DNA of 64,000 nt from Cytophagales bacterium. GTDB taxonomy: Bacteria; Bacteroidota; Bacteroidia; Cytophagales; 172606-1. Location: positions 596,093 to 660,092 of the forward strand of contig JAUJMU010000003.1 in NCBI GenBank assembly GCA_030446715.1, read 5' to 3'. The position numbers and the translations under genes are program-made. The notes below the pieces were generated by a model, which was not told the DNA's origin, did not search any database, and was given only the letters and a program-made list of their open reading frames with translations. This document shows positions 34,353 to 44,713 of the stretch, piece by piece. Position 1 is the first letter of the stretch; every line of letters starts with the position of its first letter.

Positions 34353-35204
34353 ATGCCGAAAAAAGAACCGGTCTATTGCCTGGTGCATCTGCCGTGGCAC
34401 TACGCCGTCTGGAACCGCATGCTGCGGAAAAAGCTTTTGTTTGGGTGGTTACGCCTGAAGGGAATCAAACCGCTGCTGATCACCAATTCACCGGAAGAAG
34501 ACCTTTATCGCCGCCGGTGCGGCATAGATGGGTTCAGGTGCATCAGCTATGTGTATACGGACGAGAAAAAATATTCCACCGGAGATGGAATCGTAAAGAA
34601 GTATGATGCCGTGTACGCGGCCCAGTTGCGGAACTTCAAACGAATCGGGCTGGCGGCAGGATTAGAAAGCCTGTACGTGCTGACCTACACCCCCGGCCGG
34701 AGTGACAACGACTTACCGGCATTTTGTCCGGCTGTCAGACACGCTTCCTACAACCGTCAGTGGCTGAACCACGAAGAAAAACTGCGGATTTATCATCAGT
34801 CGCGGGTAGGGTTGTGCCTTTCGGCGGAAGAAGGCCCGATGCTGGCCAGTCTGGAGTATCAGCTGGCCGGGCTGCCCGTGGTCAGTACCCGCAGCCGGGG
34901 AGGCCGCGACACCTGGTACCATCCGGAAAGCTGTCTGATCGTGGAGGCAACGCCAGCGGCGGTAAAAGCCGGGGTAAGGCAAATAATCAGCCGCAGTCCC
35001 GATCCCGGGCAAATCCGGCAACGGGTAGTGGAGAAGCTGGCTCAGGACCGGCAGCATTATGCAGAGCAGATCACCGCTTACGTGCGGAAGGATTGCGGTT
35101 TCTCCATAGACCCTGATCTACTGTACCAACAGCTCTTTATCAATCCCGGTGCCAACTTTATTCTGCCGGCACCTATCCGCACCAGTTTATCCCCATTCGC
35201 ATAA
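34353..35204 (+). CDS. Glycosyltransferase, family-1-like
   Basis: The protein has the C-terminal nucleotide-sugar domain of GT-B enzymes: LRIYHQSRVGLCLSAEEGPMLASLEYQLAGLPVVSTRSRGGRD with the EExP(M)-type motif and YHPESCLIVEATPAAVKAGV. I chose the ATG at 34353 (283 residues), but upstream codons (QISQSPPIVSTWDDAALRHLA) in the same frame look conserved, so translation may start earlier at a non-ATG codon near 34270 or a base may be missing. Acceptor and sugar are unknown. It follows recQ on the same strand. Confidence 0.7.
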   Translation: MPKKEPVYCLVHLPWHYAVWNRMLRKKLLFGWLRLKGIKPLLITNSPEEDLYRRRCGIDGFRCISYVYTDEKKYSTGDGIVKKYDAVYAAQLRNFKRIGLAAGLESLYVLTYTPGRSDNDLPAFCPAVRHASYNRQWLNHEEKLRIYHQSRVGLCLSAEEGPMLASLEYQLAGLPVVSTRSRGGRDTWYHPESCLIVEATPAAVKAGVRQIISRSPDPGQIRQRVVEKLAQDRQHYAEQITAYVRKDCGFSIDPDLLYQQLFINPGANFILPAPIRTSLSPFA

Positions 35205-35245
35205 CCTGTTACAGCCACATTTTGCACCTCTTTTTCGTTTGTAAA

Positions 35246-35270
35246 CTCCCTCCGGACTTTTCCGGAGGAG
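35246..35270 (+). terminator. Probable terminator hairpin
   Basis: CTCC-CT-CCGGA, loop CTTT, TCCGGAGGAG forms a GC stem 42 bases after the glycosyltransferase. There is no clean T-run, so it is a weaker call. Confidence 0.5.
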
Positions 35271-35301
35271 TGTTCGGCTTGTTATCGTTACACCAGGAAA
35301 C

Positions 35302-36100
35302 GGTAGTGGTTAAGTAGAGACTGATTTACTGAGGTTGTAGCGGACAATGAAAAGGCGGATGACGAGTTCATTGTAAAAGCCAGATTTAGAAAAAGAAAGC
35401 GTCTTTCGGGTAAGTCTACCCATCCACTGACGGATGGTATTGTTCCAGCGTTCCATGTGGTTAGTTTGACCGGATTCTTTGCCTACTTTCTGATGCTGCC
35501 CGGTCTGCTGATAGATAAAATTGTATGTTTCCCAGAAATCGGAAAAGCTGGTCTGGCAGCGTAATCTTTCGGGAATTCTTTGCCAAAGTATCTTACAACT
35601 CTCCATACTATGGTCCCCAATAAAGAAAGCAATGATTTTACGTGTTTTCCGGCTGATTACCGTCCAGAGCCAGCGCTTTTGGCTTTTTGACAAAGTGCTG
35701 CAATTCGTCATACTCGAGCACATCCTGCTCAGTAGGCACATCACCCAAGGTAGCCTCCAGATCCGGATGCTTTTCGCCTTGCTGCCTGAGCCAGGCAGAG
35801 ACCGTTTGCCGGGCTACGCCAAAAACGCGTTCAATACCCCGCATACCGGGTCTTTCAAAATAGGCTTTCAGAATCTCTTCTTTGCGCTCTTCACTATAGC
35901 GGGAGCTGCATCCAAAGTGCCGTATCTGTCACAGCCATTACAGTAATACTTTTGCTTACCGTTTTTCTTATTATGGCCGTTGCTCACTAAGTCAATACTA
36001 CCGCAATGAGGACATGCCTTGGTAATCTGAATCATATGCTTTTTAAACCTTTCTTCCTAAGTTACCAATTTCTAAAATCAGCCTCTACTTAACCACTACC
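35302..36100 (-). mobile_element. IS1-family insertion sequence
   Basis: The 26-bp inverted repeats start GGTAGTGGTTAAGTAGAG at both ends with one mismatch (35302-35327 and 36075-36100). The length, 799 bp, fits IS1. No 8-9 bp target duplication is present, and the right flank is susD coding sequence while the left flank is not, so DNA between was lost. Part of a related copy is at 5869-6015. Confidence 0.85.
35310..36035 (-). pseudogene. IS1-family transposase, frameshifted
   Basis: The ATG at 36035 starts MIQITKACPHCGSIDLVSNGHNKK with a zinc ribbon (CPHC...CNGC). Next come the helix-turn-helix part GMRGIERVFGVARQTVSAWL and the DDE part (ALALDGNQ, then TRKIIAFFIGDHSMESC and HMERWNNTIRQWMGRLTRKTLSFSKS). 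Two frame changes are needed, near 35880 and 35650. The second could correspond to the -1 frameshift by which IS1 makes InsAB', but the first is extra. The stop codon lies inside the terminal inverted repeat. Confidence 0.8.
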
Positions 36101-37082
36101 CTAATTGCAACATTTACCTCTTTCCGAATATCACCGGGCTCAAAGGCATTCATGATCTCGTCACTGGGTCTGGCCCAGTAGTCGCCCCGCTGTTGGTCGG
36201 CGTGCCGGATTGAGCGGCGGGCAGGTACCGCCGCCATATGTCATTGCCTTCGGTGCTGGAAGAGATATACTGGATTTCCCAGATGCCTTCCGTGCTGTTT
36301 TTGCCACCCGCCGTGAATATAGCCGGGTAGTTTGCCCGGCTGACCAGGCTGTGATGGAAATGGCCATTACTCGGTGGTTTTCTCTACCACTTTCTGATAC
36401 TCCTGGCGGTACAGGTACACCCGGGCCAGCAGCGCTTTGGCGGCGCCGAGGGTAGCCCGGCCCCGGGTCTCGAAAGCGGTAGCATAACTTTGCGGCAGCC
36501 GTCTTTCGGCTTCTTCCAGGTCCCGGATGATCTGCCCGTACACTTGCTCCGGATCGGTCCGGGGAATGGTAAAATCCGTCTTGAACGTAGTATAGGGAAC
36601 CGTAACCAGGGTACGCCGCCGTACAGCCGGACCAGGTTAAAGTAGAAGTAAGCCCGCATGAAATAGGCCTCTCCCAGGATCCGTTCGCGGGCTTCGGCTG
36701 AGAACGTACCGTCGGCAATGCCCGGCACCCTGGATAGTATATCATTGGCCCGGTGGATGCCGTTGTAATTGCGGTCCCAGTACTGCTCCACCCGGTTGTT
36801 GTCGGCCAGGATGTTATTCCGGTCAAATTCATCGTACTGGTCGTTATTGGTGACCGAAACGGCTTCGTCGGATTGTACGTTCAGGGCAATGATGTTGCCG
36901 TCCCAGAGGTTCTGGGTCCGGTCATATACCGATACGATGGCCGCTTCCGCATCGCGGTGACGGTTTTCCAGAAATTGGTTTCGGAGATGACGTGTTCGGG
37001 GGTTTGTTCCAGCACTTCGCACCCGGCCAGCAGGAGCAGCGCAGCAACCCCAGGTCGCCGTGTTCTTGTTCAGATATCGCAT
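36101..37082 (-). pseudogene. RagB/SusD-family nutrient-binding protein, truncated and frameshifted
   Basis: SusD proteins are surface lipoproteins that cap the SusC transporter. Fragments read DRTQNLWDGNIIALNVQSDE, NYNGIHRANDILSRVPGI, ILGEAYFMRAYFYFNLVRLYGGVP (the TPR core) and, in other frames, GRATLGAAKALLARVYLYRQEY and DEIMNAFEPGDIRKEV. At least four frame changes are needed. The gene then runs into the IS1 inverted repeat at 36100, and its last quarter is gone. With susC also interrupted, the locus is likely dead. Confidence 0.8.
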
Positions 37083-37307
37083 AAGGAGTAAGACATTAGA
37101 TTTTAGATATAAGACGTTAGACTATACTGCGGTACATGTATCGGATTCGGCGGTTTGGAGAACCTCACCCCCCCCCTCTCGAGGAGAGGGGCGGGGGTGC
37201 GTTACCCAAAACCGCCGAATATAGCGCAGTATAATTTTAGACATAAGACGTCGGGCAGATTCTTCCGGGCACTTGAAAAGGTGGCCTTGTGAGAAGTGAA
37301 CCGCAGG

Positions 37308-40300
37308 TCAGAAACCAATGTTGATACCCGTCATAAAGGTGCGGGGCTGCGGCTGGGTGATGTAATCCACGCCCAGCTGCGAATTCTTGAACTGCTGATT
37401 CTGCGTTTCCGGGTCGTAGCCGGTGTAATTGGTGAACGTGAACAGGTTGACTGCCGAAGCGTATACCCGGACCGACCGGATCTTTGCCCTGGACAGTAAG
37501 CTGTTGGGCAGGTTATACCCCAGCGTTACGTTCTTCACCCGCAGGAAGGATCCGTCCTCAATGAAGCGCTGGGAATAAATCCCGTTAGGCTGGCTGCCGA
37601 TGGGAGCCGGGTCATTCCACATAGCCTTGGGCACATCCGTATCCCGGTTTTCAGGTGTCCAGCGGTTCAGGACGTGGGTATTGCTGTTGTTGAAGCTGCT
37701 CATGCGTTCCAGCACGGCCCGGGTCTGGTTGTACACCTTGTTGCCGTACGACCACTGCAGGAACACGCTTACGTCCAGGCCTTTGAATCCAAAGCTGTTG
37801 GTGAACCCGCCGGTATGCCTGGGCAGGGCATTGCCCAGTATCTGCCGGTCGTCGGTGGTGATCACGCCATCGCCGTTCAGGTCTTCAAAAATGTAGTCGC
37901 CGGTTTCGGGGTTGATGCCCAGGTGCCGGTAGCCAAAGAACGAACCCACCGGTTGCCCTACGCGGAATATACTCTGCGGACCGAGGGAGTTGTATTCGTT
38001 GGGCAGCCCCTCCGGAAAGTCGGCGCTGCGCGGGTCGTCGGCCTTGGTCAGCGGCAGGTAGGCAATTTTGTTGCGGTTCATGGACAGGTTGAAGTCCGTC
38101 GTCCAGGTAAAGGCGCCGACCAGGTTGCGGGTGGTCAGGGCCAGTTCCAGTCCTTTGTTCTCCAGCTTGCCCACGTTGGCGCCGAAGGTGCGGCCAAACC
38201 CCGAAGAATAAGGCAGTTCCAGTTTGAAGATCAGGTCATTGGTGTTTTTCTGGTACACCTCCCCGGTGAAGGTAATGCGGTCGTTGAGGAAGGAAACATC
38301 AATGCCCAGGTTGGTCTGCACGGTAGATTCCCAGCTTAGGTCAGCATACGATAAACTCTGGGGGGCGATTCCGGCCAGAGTGCCGTAGTTGGAGCCGGTG
38401 CCGTACGTGGCAAGGGAGGGGAAATCATTGCCCAGCCCCTCGTTGTTGCCGGTCGTACCGATGCTGGCCCTCATTTTCAGGTCACTGAGAAAGGTCAGGT
38501 TCTGCATGAACGGTTCTTGGGAAATCCGCCAGCCGGCCGAAACGGACGGGAAGTAACCGTATCGGTTATTTCGTCCGAACCGCGAGGAGCCGTCAATCCG
38601 CATTACGCCGGTAATCAGGTACTTATCGTCGAAGCTGTAACCCACCCGACCGAAATAGGACACCAGGCCCTAGGTAGACCGGTAATCGGAGGCCTCCGTG
38701 CGGTTGGTTGCGCCGGTCACCGATTCAATAATGTCGGTGGGGGTATTGTTGCCGGCGGCGCCGAAGCGGCGGGTGGAGGCTTCCTGGGCGCTTTGCCCCA
38801 GCAGGGCGTTGAAACTGTGCCGCTGTCCGAAATCTTTCGTGTAGGACAGGGTATTCTCATTCACCCACAGGAATACCTCGTACATGTTCGTGGCAGCCCG
38901 GGCGTTTCCATTGACCACGTTCCGGGAGAGGTAGAGGTCGCCCTTTTCGTTGAGGTGGTCCATGCCCAGGCTTGATTTGAACTTCAGGCCTTTGATGATT
39001 TCGTATTCGCCGTAGATGTTGCCCACGTAGCGGTTCTGAATGGATTTCTGGCGGTACTCATTGATCATCATCACCGGGTTGCGGTGGTTGCGGGGGTCGC
39101 GGTAGTAGCTGCCGTCGGGGTTGTATACCGGATTGTTGGGGTTGTAAATCAAGGCATTGGCCATTACCGATTCCGCCGAAAAGTCATTGGCGATCCGCTT
39201 GTTGTCCGAACGGCTGGCCGTCAGGCTGGTACCGATCTTCAGTTTATCGGTTGCACTGAAGTCGAGGTTGATCCGTCCGTTGAACCGCCTGAACTCCTGC
39301 CCTTTCACGGTACCGTCCTGGTCGAAGTAGCCCAGCGAGATGTAATGCTGAGTCTTGTCGGTACCGCCCGAAACGGAAAGTCCGTAATTGGAAACCGGAG
39401 CCGCCTGAAAAATCTGGTCCTGCCAGTCGGTTTCATTACCGGTGTAGCGGATGTTGGTGTCAATGGCAATCGGTGCCAGGTTGGCAGGTTTGAACTGATT
39501 GTAATTGTTCACCGCCTCTTGGTAGAGGTCTACGTATTGCTGACCATTGAGCAGAGGCAACCTTCTGACGATCTGGGCCACGCCGGTGTAGGCATTGAAA
39601 TCAATTTTAGACTTGCCCTGCTTGCCCCGTTTGGTCGTGATCAGGATCACGCCGTTGCCGGCCCGGGAACCGTAAATGGCAGCCGCCGCGGCGTCCTTCA
39701 GTATTTCAATGGACTCAATGTCGGCCGGGTTGATGTCATTCTGGGTGGTGATGCGCTGCCCGCCCGCTTCGAGGGGTTGCTGTCCGGCGGCAATGTTGTT
39801 CATCGGCACGCCGTCAATCACGTAGAGGGGCCGGTTTTCGCCGAACAGGGAGCCGTTGCCCCGGATTCTTACGTACACCTCGTTGCCCGGCGCGCCGGAG
39901 TTCTGCACCACCTGCACCCCGGCGGCTTTGCCCTGCAGGATGGCATCTACGCTGGTAACCGGAATATTCTGTACATCCTGGCCTTTGACGGAAGTAATGG
40001 CCGATGTTACTTTGCGCCGCTCCTGGGTGCCGTAGCCTACCACCACTACTTCGCTCAGGGCTTTCACATCGGGGGTCAGGCTTACATTGATGGTAGTGGA
40101 TGAACCCACGAGTCTTTCCTCGGAGTTATAGCCGACAAAGCTGAACACCAGCGTAACCCCGGGCTCAACCGATATTTTGTAGTTCCCCTCCACATCCGTA
40201 ACCGTTCCGTTGGTTGTTTCTTTCACCACTACGCTTACGCCCGGCAAGCCTTCTCCGGCTTCCTGGGAGACCACTTTGCCCGAAATAAGTTGCGCCTGGG

Positions 40301-40754
40301 AAGAATGGTGGTTAGGCATCGGCAAATGGGTCACTCTGGCAGCCAGCAGACTCATTTCGGGATCATTACTTCCCCCCAGGCGGGCTTTTTTTTCGATTTT
40401 CTCGATGTATTTTCCCCCATCGAACTCTTTGGACAGGATGATGTACAATTTCTCGGAAACCTTCTCAAACTTGAGTCCGATTGGTTTAAGCACGGCGTCC
40501 AGGGCTTCTTCCAGGTTTGGTTTTCCTTTGAGGGGACCGGCTGTCCGGCCGTTCAGCAAGTCGTTGTCGGAAACAATTGAGATCTTGTATTCTTTCTCAA
40601 TCGCCGAGAGGACTTCCCGGAGACTTTTCTGCCCGTTGCCCCCCTGGTCACCGGAGTGGTACCCGGAAGTGTTGGCCAGCAAAACAGGCTGCGAAACGGC
40701 ATGGGTACCAATGGAACAGGCCAGCAGCAGACTTAATAGTTTGTTTTTTTTCAT
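37308..40754 (-). pseudogene. SusC/RagA-family TonB-dependent transporter with in-frame amber codon
   Basis: The 1,148-codon gene starts with a signal peptide and an STN (secretin N-terminal) domain (SLREVLSAIEKEYKISIVSDND), typical of FecA-like transporters regulated by FecR. Then come a carboxypeptidase-like domain (VSGKVVSQEAGEGLPGVSVVVK), the plug (EVVVVGYGTQERRKVTSAIT, RIRGNGSL, PLYVIDGVPMN, ILKDAAAAAIYGSRAGNGVILITTKRG) and a beta-barrel. A single TAG codon at 38664-38666, with no frame change, cuts the barrel after DYRST; the reading continues with GLVSYFGRVGYSFDD. It is upstream of susD and downstream of fecR. Confidence 0.85.
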
Positions 40755-40853
40755 ATCGGGTTGCGCATTAGTTTTGAAAAGAAAATAGGATACCGGGCAA
40801 GCCGCTGAGCGGGGCTTGAGATCAGACTGCGTCTTGTGTTGAAGCGGGTGTAG

Positions 40854-41888
40854 TTAAGGCTGGTTTTGGATAAGCACTTGCTGGCCTTTCCGGGTAATTT
40901 TCAGGTGAAAGGATTTGGAAAGTACGGTCAGGAAATCATCTACGTTCTCGGTGGGCATGGAGCCCCATAGCTTCTTCTGCAGCAGGCTGGAATCAGCAAT
41001 CTGTACCTGCAGCCCGTAAACATCCTGCAGCAGGAGGGCTATTTCGGCCACCGGGGTATTATCAAGAATAATCTTATGATCGGTCCAGGCGGAGAAGTTG
41101 CCGGCTTCTACTGCCTCCTTCCGGACTTGATGGGTGTTTTCCTGAAACTCCACCATTTCGCCCGGCTTCATCACTATTGCGGCTGCGCTGTCCACCGGCG
41201 GGAAGTGAAGCTTAACCTTACCGGAGTTGAGCACGACCCGGGTACGGCCCGTCCGGTTGGCGACGTTGAACTCGGTACCCAGTACTTCCACCCGCAACTG
41301 GTCATCCGTCCGGACGATGAACTGCTGGTGGCTGGCCGTATGCACGACTGAGAAGAAAGCCTCCCCGGACAGGCTGATCTCCCGGGGCTTTTCCGGGTCC
41401 CAGCTTTTGGGGAAAGAAATCCTGGAATTGCCGTTCAGCGTCACCCTGGACCGGTCGGGCAGAACCACCGTCCGGGTCTCGCCGAAAGCAGTCGCGTACG
41501 TTTGCGGGGCGTTCAGGTAGTACCAGAGCAGGCCACCAAGGGTAATCAGCAAGCCCACCGCAGCCGCCATTTTCCGGTAGGATTGCCAGGCAACCCCCGG
41601 AGCCGGCCGGCTGACTCCCGCAAGACCGGCTTCGGCCACGCCGGAATTGATCCGGGCATCAATGAGCCGTTTGACTTCCAGGGCATCGGCCGGATCGGGC
41701 ACCCGGACTTTGAGCCGGAGGAAAAGCACCAGTTGCCTGGCTTCAGCCACCGACTTCCTTTTTTCCGGATGCTCCGCCATCCACGCCTGCCAGAATGCAT
41801 CGGAGGCAGCATCCGGGTGCCGCACCCACGTGCTGAAGTATTCATCATCCGCCAGTTCGGCCGAGGTATACGCTTCGTAGTTGGTCAT
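40854..41888 (-). CDS. fecR: FecR-family anti-sigma factor
   Basis: The 344-residue inner-membrane protein has a cytoplasmic N-terminal part, one membrane helix (MAAAVGLLITLGGLLWYYL) and a periplasmic FecR domain (ETRTVVLPDRSRVTLNGNSRISFP, EISLSGEAFFSVV, EVLGTEFNVANR), ending with DUF4974 (DNTPVAEIALLLQDVYGLQV). It would hold the neighbouring ECF sigma factor inactive until the TonB-dependent transporter signals through its STN domain. It sits directly upstream of that transporter gene and divergent from the sigma gene. Confidence 0.9.
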   Translation of the reverse strand: MTNYEAYTSAELADDEYFSTWVRHPDAASDAFWQAWMAEHPEKRKSVAEARQLVLFLRLKVRVPDPADALEVKRLIDARINSGVAEAGLAGVSRPAPGVAWQSYRKMAAAVGLLITLGGLLWYYLNAPQTYATAFGETRTVVLPDRSRVTLNGNSRISFPKSWDPEKPREISLSGEAFFSVVHTASHQQFIVRTDDQLRVEVLGTEFNVANRTGRTRVVLNSGKVKLHFPPVDSAAAIVMKPGEMVEFQENTHQVRKEAVEAGNFSAWTDHKIILDNTPVAEIALLLQDVYGLQVQIADSSLLQKKLWGSMPTENVDDFLTVLSKSFHLKITRKGQQVLIQNQP

Positions 41889-42330
41889 TGCATTTGCCGC
41901 CGGACTGATTGAATGCAGCTTCTTTCCTTAAGAGGGTAATTTTTTCCGTTTGCCGCCTAATTTTTTCGCAAAAAATTCATATTTACAATTATTTCAACAA
42001 AAAACAATATTTATTGTTTTTTTATCAATATAAATAGATGATTGTTGCGATTAATTAAAAAGGCAGCTACCACACCCTTACGATAAGCAACGGTAAATAG
42101 CGTGGCACTGAACCAGTCCGGCCCCCGGCCCCGGTTGCCTCAAGGATAAGACAGCTTACCGGCAGCGTCAAACCCGGCTCCCAGGATTTAAGTTGCATAA
42201 TAATTATTTGTTATTATAATTTTCTTATATTGCTTTTAAAAATTACGGCTTCCCATCAGGCAGAGGACGATCTGAGCGCCGGGCTTATTTGGGTTAATGT
42301 ACTCAGGTGTTGCACCCTACCTCCCCGCAA
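41889..42330. promoter_or_regulatory. Divergent spacer between fecR and the ECF sigma gene
   Basis: About 440 bases, AT-rich near 41970-42055. It contains the small inverted repeat ACAATA-TT-TATTGT inside A- and T-runs (41999-42020). The region probably holds promoters for both the sigma gene and the fecR-susCD operon. I cannot name the sites. Confidence 0.4.
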
Positions 42331-42987
42331 ATGACTGCAAGCAATTATTCAACCATCCGTTGCGACGCGTCGCCGCTAACCCAGTTTACCGACCGTGAGT
42401 TATGGAACGTATTCCGGGCGGGAGAACGGGAGGCTTTTGACTTGATCTATACCCGTTATTTTCCGTTGCTGTTTGGTTACAGCACGCAGTTTTGCCGGGA
42501 TAAAGCCCTGGTGAAAGACGTGATTCAGGACCTGTTTGTGGGATTGTGGAACAAGCGGGAAACCATGGGAGAGGTAACAGCGATAAAAGCCTACCTGTAC
42601 ACCATTCTCCGCAACAGCCTTGTCAAGGAGTTGACGCACAAGAAAAACGCACTGTTTCAGTGGGATATTCCGGATAATTACAGCTTTGAGGTCATTTTTT
42701 CTCACGAACTCCTGATGATTGACAGTCAGTCAACCCAGCAGCAGACAAAAGAATTACTAAAGGCCTTCGGTAAGCTTTCCAAAAGGCAGAAAGAAGTTAT
42801 TTATCTGAGGTTTTACGAAAATATGGATTATAAGAGCATTGTGGAGGTAATGTCTCTGCAAAATACAAAATCAGCCCGCAGCTTGGTATACAAAGCTTTG
42901 GAAGAACTCAGACGGTATTTAAAAGATAAAAGCACAGCTATCTTCTTTCTTCCTCCGATCCTATGCTTCTTTCTGGCAACTCAATGA
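42331..42987 (+). CDS. ECF-type RNA polymerase sigma factor
   Basis: The 218-residue protein has sigma region 2 (EAFDLIYTRYFPLLFGYSTQF, VIQDLFVGLWNKRE, IKAYLYTILRNSLV) and region 4 (FGKLSKRQKEVIYLRFYENMDYKSIVEVM...NTKSARSLVYKALEELR). It belongs to the large group of sigma factors that in Bacteroidota control SusC/SusD loci with a FecR partner. A GTG at 42307 is in frame, but the ATG at 42331 fits the family better. A hydrophobic end (FFLPPILCFFLA) is common in this group. Confidence 0.88.
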   Translation: MTASNYSTIRCDASPLTQFTDRELWNVFRAGEREAFDLIYTRYFPLLFGYSTQFCRDKALVKDVIQDLFVGLWNKRETMGEVTAIKAYLYTILRNSLVKELTHKKNALFQWDIPDNYSFEVIFSHELLMIDSQSTQQQTKELLKAFGKLSKRQKEVIYLRFYENMDYKSIVEVMSLQNTKSARSLVYKALEELRRYLKDKSTAIFFLPPILCFFLATQ

Positions 42988-43059
42988 ATGAAATACCCGT
43001 CTGAAATCAATCATAAATTCCGGATTGTAAATTATGGGGTTCCCGGAGACTTACAGGGA

Positions 43060-43260
43060 AAAGGTAATGGTTGGGCGTAGTCTTCAGACCATGTCCTTTT
43101 CAGGCCCCAATCTTCAGATTGGCGGGTTGAATGAACGTGAGTTTTGTAAACAACTGAAATACAGTTTTATGAATCCATATCCTTACCTGAACTATCCGCC
43201 AATCTGAAGACTGGCACGTATTTCCAGCGTAGTCTTCAGTATGTGATCAGCCTCAGACAA
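43060..43260. repeat. Dispersed-type repeat with CTTCAG palindromes
   Basis: GCGTAGTCTTCAG occurs at 43075 and 43227. Between them are the near-palindromes CCAATCTTCAGATTGG (43107) and CCGCCAATCTGAAGACTGG (43196), facing each other. No ORF is conserved. It separates the sigma gene from the transposase remnants. Confidence 0.5.
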
Positions 43261-43272
43261 AGGGAATCCAGG

Positions 43273-43850
43273 TCAGAGCCGTTGCTGATAAACGGCTCTG
43301 ACTTTTTGGGTGAAGTCCTGCTGGTTCTGTTCAGCCGTGACCACGACTGAAGCGAGTACCTGCCAGGTGTCGGCTCCTTTTCTGGTTTTGTTGCCACAGG
43401 CGATCTTGCGCTGGATCACGGCCGGCCTCAGGCTCCTTCCGGCCCGGTTGCTTTTTATGCTCAATGGCTGAAAGCAGCAAAGCCTGCCAGTCTTTGAGAT
43501 ACTCACTCTGCGGCTCAAGCTCAAGGGCCTTGCTGATGGCCTTCAGGTGATGGGCGTAACCCTTGTGCTGCTTTTGACACAGATCATCATACACTGACAG
43601 TCACTCATCAGCCAGCCTTTGGGTTGAGTCAGATACCAGTTTGTCTCATCACTGTAAAGCACTGCTGAGTCACGGGCCTGCCCGTGGAGCTTGTGATAAT
43701 CCGGTTCAGGGCCTTCCGCCAGCCGGTGCTGAACAAGGCCCCCGGTGCTCAAAGGCAGCCTCAAGCAGTCAGTAAACAACTCACACACCCTGTGCTTGCT
43801 CTTCCCGTAGCGGTGGTTGAGCAGCACTGCCGTGGCAGTGATCTGCCAGC
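43273..43850 (-). pseudogene. IS66-family transposase remnant
   Basis: Pieces in three frames give YGKSKHRVCELFTDCLRLPLSTGGLVQHRL, KLHGQARDSAVLYSDETNWYL, then CVKSSTR-type and QKQHKGYAHHLKAISKALELEP. These match the catalytic core of the IS66 family (DEx motif SDET). The part between SDET and the next block is deleted, and both ends of the element are missing. On the upstream side it meets an IS630 remnant on the opposite strand. Confidence 0.7.
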
Positions 43851-43894
43851 TTTACGGGCAGGCTTAAGCTTTAGAGCAACAAGGCGTGCATCTG

Positions 43895-44283
43895 GTAAGC
43901 AGTAATGAGTAAAACCGGTATTCAAGCCTTGGAGCGACTCTATGGTGCCACCAGGCCCATGCAGAGGGGAAGCGTAGAAAAACACGAATTTGAGTACAAA
44001 CGTCACGGCACCTTGTGTCCTGTAGTCAACCGGCTGGTAGGCCAGGGAAAAGTAGTGGCCCCTACCGTTTCTGCTACCCGAAACGAAAAGAATTATGCTA
44101 CCCATATTGAAAACACCATTGCCATGTATCAATCAGGTGGAACTCTGGTTCTCCGTCCTGCAACAAAAACTGCTCAAACGCGCTTCCTTTGCTTCTCTTG
44201 ATGAACTCAAAGACAAACTCCCGGCCTTCATTGACTTCTTCAATGACCACTTGGCTAAACCTTTTCAATGGCAGTACAGTTGA
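43895..44283 (+). pseudogene. IS630-family transposase remnant with internal deletion
   Basis: The sequence runs KTGIQALERLYGATRPMQRGSVEKHEFEYKRHGT, then VVAPTVSATRNEKNYATHIENTIAM, and jumps to NQVELWFSVLQQKLLKRASF and FIDFFNDHLAKPFQWQYS at the end. The usual catalytic segment between (VFVxDQLNTH) is missing. It is a different IS630 member from the one at 4311-4496. Confidence 0.75.
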
Positions 44284-44291
44284 TAAAAAGA

Positions 44292-44316
44292 AAAGGCCAC
44301 CCGAAGGATGGCCTTT
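44292..44316. terminator. Bidirectional terminator hairpin
   Basis: AAAGGCCA, loop CCCGAAGGA, TGGCCTTT has an A-run on the left and a T-run on the right. It lies 19 bases after the minus-strand lipoprotein gene. Confidence 0.75.
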
Positions 44317-44334
44317 CTGCTGATTGAAGACGGG

Positions 44335-44697
44335 TTACTTTTTCCCTTTGCCATTGGGTTTACCACCGTTTCCATTAGGCTTGCCGCCATTGCCGTTGGG
44401 TTTGCTGCCGTTGCCACCACCATTGCCGCCATTGGGCTTGTTGCCACCGCCATTGCCGTTAGGCTTTATGGTCGTCTGCTGATTGTTATTCACAATCACG
44501 GTATTGCCGCCGCGGTTGTGTGCCGGATGGTGCGGGTTGTTTGGATTCTTGTACCAGCCTTTGTGCTTTCCGTGGTCTTTCCTGACGGGAGCAGAGGCCA
44601 TAGGACGGTTGTTGACCAAAACGGTCGTCCGGCGGGTACAGGCCGATTGGCTGATTAAAAGGGCGACTGCGAATAAAATGTAGATTGCTCGTATCAT
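44335..44697 (-). CDS. Small lipoprotein with Gly/Asn/Pro-rich repeats
   Basis: The 120-residue protein starts MIRAIYILFAVALLISQSAC, a lipoprotein signal with Cys20 as lipidated residue. After VLVNNRPMASAPVRKDHGKHKGW it turns into low-complexity sequence, with NGNGGGNKPNGG and repeated KPNGNGG units, ending in PNGKGKK. It is probably an extended surface or periplasmic tether. The repeats in DNA (GGGTTTGCCGCCATTGCC on the plus strand) invite copy-number change. No enzyme domain. It lies 16 bp downstream of the next gene. Confidence 0.75.
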   Translation of the reverse strand: MIRAIYILFAVALLISQSACTRRTTVLVNNRPMASAPVRKDHGKHKGWYKNPNNPHHPAHNRGGNTVIVNNNQQTTIKPNGNGGGNKPNGGNGGGNGSKPNGNGGKPNGNGGKPNGKGKK

Positions 44698-44713
44698 ATG
44701 ATTTTGATTGTGT

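Noticed and set aside
38664..38666. Programmed stop-codon readthrough or recoding in susC
   Set aside because: The surroundings show no recoding signal that I know, and other genes of the locus are also broken; a simple nonsense mutation or error is more likely.
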